Of a stretch of DNA of 64,000 nt, positions 57,290 through 64,000 are shown in pieces. Below the pieces are notes generated by a model. That model ran no database searches. It saw nothing but the letters and a program-made list of their open reading frames with translations, and had not been told where the DNA came from. Numbering within the stretch: the stretch's first letter is position 1; every line of letters starts with the position of its first letter. The position numbers and the translations under genes are program-made. Source of the stretch: Plantago major (lineage: Eukaryota; Streptophyta; Magnoliopsida; Lamiales; Plantaginaceae); the NCBI GenBank assembly GCA_026545765.1, contig JAIFAC010000282.1, forward strand, positions 62,001 to 126,000. The letters are read 5' to 3'.

Positions 57290-58245
57290 GCATCGAGACC
57301 TGATCCTCACACTAGCATGGGACTCGATGGACACATTCATGAACATATTCACATATCCATTCAACTATTTGTGGCAAGTCATACAAAATTTTACCATAAC
57401 AGACTATTACACTACAACAATTGTGACAACAACGATAGACAACAATTTGCATAACTCATTGGCATTGTCATACACAATTTCACCATAACAATAGACTATT
57501 ACACTATAACAATAGACAACGAGCTACATAACTCACTAGCTTGTGGGAACAATGCTCACACAAGCATGGGAATCAATGGACACACTCATGAGTATATTCA
57601 CACAGCCATTCAACTATTTGGCAACTGTCAGACAGAATTTTACCATAACAATAGACTATTACACTACAACAATAGACAACTAAGCTGCATAACTCATTGG
57701 CAACTGTCATACACAATTTTACCATAACAATAGACTATTACACTACAACAATAGAAAACCAAGCTGCATAACTCACTGGCTTGTCAGGGACAATGCTCAC
57801 ACTAGCATGGGACTCAATGGACACTCATGAGCATATTCACACCCATTCAACTATTTGTGGCTGTCATATACAATTTTACCATAACAATACACTATTACAC
57901 CACAACAATAGACAACGATTAAGTTGCATAACTTCGTTAACATTAGGCACAATCCTTACACTAGCATGGGACTCGATGGACACATTCATGAGCATATTCA
58001 CACAGACATTCAACTATTTGGCAACTGTCACACATAATTTTACCATAACAATAGACTATTACACTACAACAATATAGACAACCAAACTGCAGAACTCATT
58101 GACTTGTCAGGGACAATCCTCACACTAGCATGGGACTCGATGGACACACTCATGAGCATATTCACACAACCATTTCAACTATTTGGCAACTGTCATACAC
58201 AATTTTACCATAACAATAAACTATTACACTAAAACAATAGAAAAT
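57290..58245. repeat. Tandem array with about 165-bp unit and half-unit duplications
   Basis: Each unit contains CACTAGCATGGGACTCGATG, then ATTCACACAGCCATTCAACT, CAATTTTACCATAACAATAG and ACTATTACACTACAACAATA. The phrase ACTAGCATGGGACTC (or close variants) begins at about 57312, 57553, 57797, 57962 and 58125. Spacings are thus about 241, 244, 165 and 163: the shorter ones are single units and the longer ones carry an extra copy of the second half (about 78 bases). It lies within repeat H and has no supported coding frame. Confidence 0.8.
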
Positions 58246-58725
58246 TTAAAGACAATACAACATGAAGTCTAACCATAAAGTAATATAACAAACATCAACT
58301 ATTTACACATAAACATGTATAATTCACACAAAAGCATAGACGATTTTTTTTTAAAAAAAAAACAATAGAAACCCTAACCATAAAGCAATGAAATCAAAAC
58401 ATCATCTATTTACAATTAAACATACAATATTTGCATGAAAACCTAAACATAATCGAACACTACAAACAAACAAAGAAAAAGCTAAGGAAAACAAACTGAA
58501 AATATAGAAAACACGCAAACATAAACAATTACAGGTCAAACATGCACAATTAAGGTTCAAACATCAACAATTACACCTGAATATCTGATTCTGAAATCAC
58601 TAAAATCACCAAAACCGAACAAAAAATGAAAAAAAGCTGAAGAATCAAGATAAGAAACCTACAAATCGAAACAACAATGTTATGACTTATATATGTTGAG
58701 TAGTGAGATCCGCTTTGAAGACAAC

Positions 58726-58990
58726 GGAAAAGCTTGAATTCGCCGACCATTTCAAAAGTCGAACAAATGAAAAAACAAAACCGTAGAAAGGTAGATCAGA
58801 CCATGAGATACTCAAATATGTGATCGGATTTAAGATTGGTGGTCGGATGGCGGAGATATCATTTGGAAAAACCTTGAATTCAGACTGACCGTTTCAAAAG
58901 TCGACCAAATAAAAAAGCAAACCGGTAGAAAGGTAGATCAGACCATGGGCTACTCAAATATCGATCGGATTGAAGATTGGTGGTCGGACG
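58726..58990 (-). repeat. Direct duplication of about 135 bp in H's leader
   Basis: Two adjacent copies (58726-58864 and 58865-58990) share GGAAAA.CTTGAATTC, TTTCAAAAGTCGA, TAGAAAGGTAGATCAGACCA and AAGATTGGTGGTCGGA. On the minus strand they fall downstream of the TATA-like box, so they would duplicate a leader or first exon. Identity is high but not complete. Confidence 0.75.
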
Positions 58991-59279
58991 GAGATATCAC
59001 GAAATGTGATTGGAAAAGAGAGAGAGAAAGGAAGAGGAGAGGGTAGAGAGAGAGAGAGAGAAGAAAGAAGGAAATGAAAGAAAAAAAAGAAAAATAGGGT
59101 ATTTATATTAATCTGGCAACCTGTTTTTAGATCCATATTACCGAACCCGCAACCCAGGATCCGCGAATTGACCCGCGAATTTGAATAGAAACCAAGTCAT
59201 CCCCAAATTGTGTATAATTGTGTATTTGTTCAGGACTCTCATGAACTCTCATAGTATATAGGACTCTTTTAAGTTTTAG

Positions 59280-59610
59280 TATTTTTGTTTTATAAATTGT
59301 ATAGGTTTTAGTATAAATGTCTAGTTTTTTGTATAAATTGTCTATGTTTTACTATAAATTGTCTATTTTTTTATATAAATGGTCTATGTTTTAGTAGAAA
59401 TTGTATATATTATTTTTTGTTGCTGGTTTAGTTTTTTGTATAAATTATTTAGTTTTTTCTATAAATGATCTATGTTTATGTATAAACTGTCTTTGTTGTT
59501 CGTTGTTGCTGGTTTAGTTTTTTTGTATAAATTGTCTATGTTTTACTATAAATTGTCTAGTTTTTCGTATAAATGGTCTATGTTTATGTATAAATTGTAT
59601 TTTTTTTCTT
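59280..59610 (+). repeat. Minisatellite of TAAATTGTCTATGTTTT units, right block
   Basis: This is the continuation of the 56330-56690 array after repeat H. Copies read TATAAATTGTCTATGTTTTA, TATAAATGGTCTATGTTTTA and similar. TTGTTGCTGGTTTAGTTTTT occurs twice here and in near-identical form at about 56670, which supports the idea that H split a single array. Confidence 0.6.
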
Positions 59611-59633
59611 GATGCTTTTGTTGTATGTATTAG

Positions 59634-60060
59634 GTTTTCGTAAAAAGGGTGGTCAAACAATGAAATTGATTGGTCCCAAAAATTAAGACGTTGTGGAAGA
59701 ATTACAAACAAGTCAAGAGTGTGAAGAAAGCTATTTTGTAGATGTATTAAATGTTTTTGAAAAGTCATGTATTTTTATAGGTTGTAAATTTTGATTTTTT
59801 TTTATTATTTTGTGTATTGAAATTTATTGGTTGACGAATGAAATTGAAGTTCATGTTTATTTTTCTAAATATTGTGTTTTAATTGGATAAATAGATTGTT
59901 ACTAATGTTTGCATGTTAAATATAGACAATTTCACAATAAACAGACAATTTGATGATACACTTAGACAATTTGATGTAAAAATCAACATATGTGGATTTG
60001 GATGCACATTGATGAGCTAAGTAAGTTTTTTTTTAAGAAAAAAATGGGCCGTGAAAAATC
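59634..60060 (+). pseudogene. Terminal-exon-like block and 3' tail of repeat G
   Basis: GTTTTCGTAAAAAGGGTGGT follows an acceptor-like TGTATGTATTAG. The first codons (GFRKKGG) match H's block, then a stop appears early, so this copy is not coding over its length. Similarity to H continues through GAATGAAATTGAAGTTCATG and TAAATATTGTGTTTTAATTG. Inverted minisatellite units (TAGACAATTT) close the element side near 59985. Confidence 0.45.
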
Positions 60061-60528
60061 AGTTATACAGTTTTTAGTTTAAATTGTCTATGTTTATGCA
60101 TTATAGAGGACATCGGCCTCTTCAATCATGAGGTCTCTTGCAAGGCGGACTTTGATACTTGGCCTTTCCCTCCTATTTATATTATCTGTCGATTTACTTA
60201 CCTAGACTGACTTGAGTACTACTTTGATTTGTGCCGTGACTTTTGGGAGCAAGATTAAATAACGTTACAGAGGTAATGATTTTGAAATACCTTATAAGGA
60301 CCATGGGTTACACTTGTAACCATTGGTAGTGGTGATGCTTATTTGTTACTTGTTCTTTGTGGAGTCGTGAAGTTGGAGCAGAAACTAAGCGAGTCGTAGA
60401 GTTTGGAACCTTGAAACTGGCTACTTGTCTATGTGGTGGTTTATTCTTGCGGCTCATTTCATGGTCATTTCTTAATTATTGTTTTTGCCTTACTCGAGGA
60501 TGAGCAAGCTGGTTTGAGGTGTGATGTG
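60061..60528 (+). other. End of F's 3' non-coding region
   Basis: Lineage-typical Athila/Tat sequence (CTTGGCCTTTCCCTCCTATT, 60160; TTACTCGAGGATGAGCAAGC, 60490) leading into the 3' LTR. No gene. The purine-rich GCTGGTTTGAGGTGTGATG just before the LTR is a weak candidate for the polypurine tract. Confidence 0.55.
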
Positions 60529-61156
60529 TGATGAAATGTGCGATATAGCATACTTTTAGACCTCGTTTTTACCATAGATCCAATATTTTGTATTATTTTA
60601 TGGTCGATTAACAACTTTATGTGTTTTATGTTGTTCATGATCACGGTCTTGAGGATTTACGATTTGAGCACAAGCGGCATAATTGTGCCGTCGGAAAAGG
60701 AAACAAATCGTCGAATCAGCCATTATGCGGAGTTCGAGGAGTCAAAACATGTTATCGACCAACCAATGATAATTGAAGGAGGAACAACTTTGTAGAAGAC
60801 CACTTTTCGAGAAGCGAAGTTCTGAAGCCGAAATTAAAACGGAAGAAAGCGGATTGAGCAATGAGATATCGCGGATGGCGAGAGAGTCACTCTGACCCCG
60901 GCCGTAGTGCAAAATATTTTGTTGGGCTTTTCTGTTGGCTGTCGGTGAGGCCCTTCTAAACATTCCTTATTGATGAATGGCGGTTTGGAGGTGAAATTTT
61001 ACCTATAAATAAGACCTCGGGGTCTCGAATCCACCCTCACAAAGCGACTCTCCTTGAGAGATAACAGATCCTCGAGGAAGTGAAACCCCAACCCGCTGGT
61101 CGTCAGGCACACAGAAGGAAGAAACCCTAGGAGGATCAGCACGAAGAGATCAAGAT
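60529..61156 (+). repeat. 3' LTR of element F, right part missing
   Basis: It matches 47926 to about 48552 of the 5' LTR: ATGAAATGTGCGATATAGCA, GTGCCGTCGGAAAA, CCTATAAATAAGACCTC, CTCGAGGAAGTGAAACCCCA and GAAACCCTAGGAGGA. The match stops at CAAGAT (61156), where a different sequence starting TGTGACACCC takes over. No target duplication can be read for F. Confidence 0.8.
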
Positions 61157-61600
61157 TGTGACACCCTAGATTTTAACATACCTTAGTATTTTTGCCCTTG
61201 CATGCTTTTACTTGTGTTAGTGTATTTGTATGAAAATATATTTCAATTTGATTGTGTTATTGTTATAGATGTTTATTATTTGTTTTAATAGTCTATGTAA
61301 CTTGTCAATTTGTAATATGTCTGGTTATTTATTTTGTACTTTCATTAAAGAAGAGAAATTATTTTTGGCGTATTTTTCCTACTTAAAAATGTGATTATTT
61401 TATTCTTTAATTCGTTGGTGTAATTATTTTAAAATAATTGGAATGACATCTCTTAAATTTGTCTTTATGAATTATTAGTGTGACAAGAATTCTTTTAATT
61501 ATGCGACTTAATAGAAGTCTTTATGTGAGTGTCTTGATTGATGATTTATGTGAAGAGCTTTTATTTTAATTTATTAATTCAATAAATGGTAATTATTTGT
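61157..61600. other. LTR-like sequence starting TGTGACACCC
   Basis: TGTGACACCCTAGATTTTAA at the sharp end of F's LTR looks like an LTR start of a Gypsy element (many begin TGTGACACCC or TGTAACACCC). About 440 AT-rich bases without a frame follow, until repeat I begins. No primer site, partner LTR or coding part is seen, so the class is only a guess. Confidence 0.35.
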
Positions 61601-62090
61601 GTACTAAGTATTATAAAAGTCCTTGTTCATTTGGAGAGAACAAAGAGACCCCTAGTTTTGTATAAAAATTGTCTATATTTGATTTTTGTCCATTTTGACC
61701 ATTTTTCGTGGGTCCTTCTTGCTCCCGGATCTGTCCAATTTTCACGGGTCTGATCTGAGTTTCATATAAAAACCCAACTTTCACATGAATCTACAGTATT
61801 CACCCTTCCCCAGTTTGCAGAATCGTTTCTCTCCAAAAATATTCTACCTATAAGCGCTTCAAATCGAAGCTCCTCTCCCATTGCACCTCGATTCATTATA
61901 TACGCTCCACGAGGCGTCCAGATCTGATCTGAACATGACAAGCGGGCGACAAACATTCGCGAGATCTTAGTTTCTAGTTCTCGACTATTGGATAGATTCA
62001 TTGCGGAATTCAACTCACTGAGGAGGTGATTCTCGATCCGCAAGGCTTTGATGTGTTGATTTTCATAAGACTCATCAAATTTAGGTGAGA
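61601..62090 (+). mobile_element. Repeat I: third member of the G/H family, 5' part only
   Basis: It starts TACTAAGTATTATAAAAGTC, like G at 55348, then has GAGAGAACAAAGAGACCCC, a TTTTTCGTGGGTCC block, CCGGATCTGTCC, and ATATAAAAACCCAAC as TATA box (about 61766). A leader and exon-like sequence follow to about 62084, where AAATTTAG precedes GTGAGATTG, a plausible splice donor. The exon-like sequence differs from that of G, so the shared part is the edge and promoter. The rest is absent or unrecognised. Confidence 0.45.
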
Positions 62091-62240
62091 TTGATTGATT
62101 TTGTGTAATTTTTAGTTTATGCCTAATTCTCTTTCACCATAGCTATATATTGTAGTTTATTGTATTTGTGTTCTTTGATTAATGTAAAATGTGAAGAGTC
62201 ACTTTTAAATTATGTCATTTGAATGCATGTCTTTATTTAT
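62091..62240. other. AT-rich DNA, nothing recognised
   Basis: About 150 bases of AT-rich sequence between repeat I and the poly(A) end of the second LINE. It could be the start of an intron of repeat I. I see no gene or motif. Confidence 0.4.
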
Positions 62241-62264
62241 TTATTTTTTTCTTTATTTTTTTTT
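62241..62264 (-). other. Poly(A) tail of the second LINE
   Basis: A T-rich run (TTATTTTTTTCTTTATTTTT and more) on the plus strand equals an A-rich tail on the minus strand, directly after the LINE's 3' sequence. Confidence 0.75.
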
Positions 62265-62311
62265 AGTTGGAAAGTGGAGTCAAGCTCCTATATTAATACT
62301 GGAAAATACAA

Positions 62312-62668
62312 TCATGGGGGTTTATAAGAACCCATGGCCATCAAACTCAAAATTACAAGTTCTTTCCAAATTCTAGTAAAACTAAAGATCACACAATTAT
62401 CCAGAATCACCAAAAGTCCTATCATTCTAATCGAAATAACTACACAGCTGTAGCTAGACAAGAAAGCTATACCATACATCACTTCCCTACTATCAACAAT
62501 GTTAGGCAGTATACTACCTTTAGAATACCACAAACCAAACCAAAAGAGAACCGAGAGGACACAAAAAATAGTTACTCTCCAGTTCGTTCCACAGCTAGAC
62601 TGCCCAGACCCATTACTAGACAAATTCCCTCTAACACCTCGAATGTACCAAATCATATCAATCATCAT
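62312..62668 (-). pseudogene. LINE ORF2 start fused to the 3' end
   Basis: An open stretch of 118 codons starts MMIDMIWYIRGVRGN, the standard beginning of a plant LINE ORF2 endonuclease, which here overlaps the ORF1 stop as ATGATGA. After about 15 residues the sequence no longer resembles an endonuclease (SNGSGQSSCGTNWRVTIFCV) and looks like the distal end of ORF2 plus 3' untranslated sequence read in whatever frame remained open. This marks the deletion junction near 62625. It is not expected to make a functional enzyme. Confidence 0.7.
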
Positions 62669-62672
62669 AAAA

Positions 62673-64000
62673 GATTAGAGGGTGAAGCTCGTTTACCATT
62701 CTTTTTTCCAGACTTCTTCTTCTTCTTACTTCATCTGAGAGAAGTATAAAAATTCCCTTCCTTTCCGACTTTTGCGAGTTTCTCGTCAATCTTCGATAAC
62801 GGAGTAGGGATGTAGGATGCTAAAAATCCTTTTCCAAACCGGACTCATCAAAGTCCATCCCATAAAATCTTGCGTGTCGAACTAACACCATGATCGGAAG
62901 TCGGAGAAACTAGAAGTAAATCATTGGATGATCTGCCGGATTCTCAAAAGCAGGCTCGAACTCCGGATTATTCTGCGAAAAGGAATGATCGGAGTTGAAG
63001 AATCTGTTCTTCAAATAGAAGAGAAGGAGGCGACCTCCAAAATGGGAGATAAAACACGAGGTTCCATCAACATGGTAAGGATCGTTGAGGAGAAATTGGA
63101 ATTCCCAGGAGCAATAACATCTTCTAGCTCGTCTCGAATCGGACCAACCGAGCCATGTTTAGATCTATTACCTTCATCCTCGAATTTATACCACTTTGCT
63201 AGAAAACCTTGCAGGTTGGAATTACTCTCAATACAAGCATTGAGATCTCCCACATATGTCTCGTGAGGAATCTCATATATCTCGTGAGTTCTCAAAAGGG
63301 CGGGATTCTCAAAAGGAGTAGAAATAGGAGGAGTATCTCTTCTAGTGGAAGTATAATGAAAAAATCCTCTTCACCTGCCTCGCCTGCCTCGAAAAGATGA
63401 GTTAGAACTTCCACCCCTATAGTTGAAAGATTGTCTTCCTCTCCTACTAGAAGCTACTTGCCAAGAAGTATCAATGGGAACGCCATTTACACTTACTGAC
63501 TGTGGCTTTTGATGTACTGCTCCGTCACTGTTGTACATCCGGGACTGTTGTGCACACGGCTTTGATGTCAAGTTGTTCTGCCTCGGCACATGTTGTGCTG
63601 AACTGCCTTTGCCTTGCACATGGTCGGAGACAATCGGTTCGAATATCATTGAAGATGCCTTGCTTTTCCTTTGCTAAGCAAAATCCTTCAGAATGCCCCA
63701 AGTGATGGCAGAAATTACAGAAGAGTGGAACATTACTATAACTTACTTTAATAGAAGTTCCAACCCCCATGACATCAATCCATAGATGATCAGAAAGATT
63801 AACAGACACATCCAGTTCAATCAAAATTCTAGCCTGCATAAATTTACTTCTATTCGCCGTATAACCATCGACTTTTATTCGTTTACCAAGCATTTTCCCA
63901 ATTTCAAATAACGCCTCTGTATCATACAGAAAAATAGGCAGCTTCTCCAAAGTCACCCACACCGGAACCACGGAGACTCTTTCCGGAGAGAAAAGAGGAG
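62673..64000 (-). pseudogene. LINE ORF1 (DUF4283-like, zinc knuckle), frameshifted
   Basis: RNA-binding ORF1 of a plant LINE. From 63971 the DUF4283-like end is seen (VPVWVTLEKLPIFLYDTEAL, GKMLGKRIKVDGYTANRSKF), then a perfect CX2CX4HX4C knuckle CNFCHHLGHSEGFC at about 63660-63710. After a frame change the basic, Gly/Arg/Ser-rich middle appears (63649-63371, ending SSNSSFRGRRGR), then 63295-63011 in another frame (MRTHEIYEIPHETYVGDLNA), and finally a Lys-rich tail (KKSGKKNGKRASPSNLL) ending in TGA at about 62672. At least two frame changes disable it. The start is beyond the window. Confidence 0.8.

Larger units (their letters stand above)
56653..59283 (-). mobile_element. Unrecognised repeat H (inner), opposite orientation to G
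   Basis: H has the same parts as G but reversed: a GAGTCC-rich edge with CGCGGGTC at the left (56695-56825), a terminal exon-like block on the minus strand (57176 down to about 57013), a tandem array (57290-58240), a duplicated leader (58726-58990), a TATAAATA box on the minus strand (about 59095-59110), and GACCCGCGAATT...GGACTCTCATGAACTCTCA at the right (59170-59275). Both edges read TACTAAAACTT inwards, giving short inverted repeats. It lies inside G's minisatellite. No target duplication could be fixed by eye, so the borders are tentative. Confidence 0.5.
55348..60060 (+). mobile_element. Unrecognised repeat G (outer), interrupted by H
   Basis: G starts at about 55348 with TACTAAGTCTTATAAAAGTC, which recurs almost unchanged at about 61601 (repeat I), well outside F. 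After the edge come GAGAGTTCAATAAGTCC, a GTGGGTC...GGATCCGGGTC block, a TATA box, a leader and exon-like sequence, then AT-rich DNA with many copies of ATAAATTGTCTATGTTTTAG. H (about 56653-59283) interrupts that minisatellite, which continues to about 59610. A terminal exon-like block (from 59634) and its 3' tail run to about 60000. The right border is not clear. No transposase is recognised; class unknown. Confidence 0.5.
47926..61156 (+). mobile_element. Athila/Tat-type Ty3-Gypsy element F, lacking recognisable pol core
   Basis: Its LTRs at 47926-49189 and 60529-61156 share the start ATGAAATGTGCGATATAGCA, the TATA region and the conserved leader CTCGAGGAAGTGAAACCCCA. Between them lie a degenerate Athila-type primer site, gag, a coiled-coil segment, protease, and the downstream plant-transposon-protein ORF characteristic of this lineage, but I find no reverse transcriptase, RNase H or integrase. 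The 3' LTR is cut short at 61156 by other DNA. A long 3' region contains the foreign repeats G and H. Broken; many interruptions. LTRs differ by clearly more than those of B or C, so it is older. Confidence 0.85.
62241..64000 (-). mobile_element. LINE (plant L1 type), internally deleted, copy 2
   Basis: The minus strand runs from beyond the right window edge through ORF1, then the first codons of ORF2, then directly into the 3' end and a poly(A) tail (a T-rich run at 62241-62264 on the plus strand). Endonuclease and reverse transcriptase are almost wholly missing. The 3' end reads ...GTTCTTATAAACCCCCATGA and so on before the tail. Such internally deleted LINEs are rarer than 5'-truncated ones. 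The 5' end and target duplication lie outside the window or could not be seen. Confidence 0.85.

Noticed and set aside
57250-58215. CACTACAA motifs that might be CACTA transposon ends.
   Set aside because: They occur once per unit inside the tandem array, not at element borders, and there is no matching inverted terminus.
57290-58245. Regular repeats that might suggest a CRISPR array.
   Set aside because: The units are long, contiguous and without unique spacers, and the DNA is plant nuclear.

Overview
This window is plant nuclear DNA, most likely from a eudicot, made almost entirely of nested transposable elements. The evidence is Copia/Sirevirus and Athila-type Gypsy retrotransposons, L1-type plant LINEs with a DUF4283-like/zinc-knuckle ORF1, a tRNA-derived SINE, and a Copia primer-binding site matching initiator methionine tRNA. 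I see no intact host protein-coding gene, no rRNA gene and no genuine tRNA gene. The species cannot be told from the sequence; the general feel of the LINE and Copia proteins is asterid-like, which is only an impression.

Layout. (1) 1-2591: a 5'-truncated LINE on the minus strand, lying inside the LTR of a Sirevirus-type element 'D' (2592-3564, plus strand). (2) 3565-13954: broken Sirevirus-type Copia 'A' on the minus strand, itself hit by D. (3) 13955-14241: a SINE and a MITE-like piece. (4) 14247-44432: Sirevirus-type Copia 'B' on the plus strand, with both LTRs and a perfect 5-bp target duplication (CCATA). (5) 26952-41385: Copia 'C' of the same family on the minus strand, inserted in B's envelope-like gene with a perfect 5-bp duplication (CTTTG). 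(6) 44438-45769: unclassified DNA. (7) 45770-47925: a Tork/Tnt1-like Copia remnant 'E' (minus). (8) 47926-61156: an Athila/Tat-type Gypsy 'F' (plus) with gag, protease and an envelope-like ORF but no recognisable reverse transcriptase or integrase; its 3' part hosts two nested members (G, H) of a repeat family I do not recognise. (9) 61157-62240: an LTR-like start followed by a third member (I) of that family. (10) 62241-64000: an internally deleted LINE on the minus strand.

How the parts relate. A, B, C and D are relatives. Each of A-C has the order gag-protease-integrase-reverse transcriptase-RNase H, then a roughly 0.9-kb spacer with a conserved TATA box, then a long acidic coiled-coil 'envelope-like' gene starting MAPK. 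In all three copies this gene is interrupted at matching places by short AT-rich, GT...AG-bordered spacers that look like introns. Insertion order is readable: A before D, D before the first LINE, and B before C. All LTR elements here are broken.

The points most worth a second look are: the intron-like architecture and conserved internal promoter of the envelope-like gene; the unrecognised promoter-bearing repeat family G/H/I with its minisatellites and about 165-bp tandem array; and a systematic exchange of CAG/CTG for CG-containing variants between otherwise near-identical repeats, which may be a sequencing footprint of CHG methylation.
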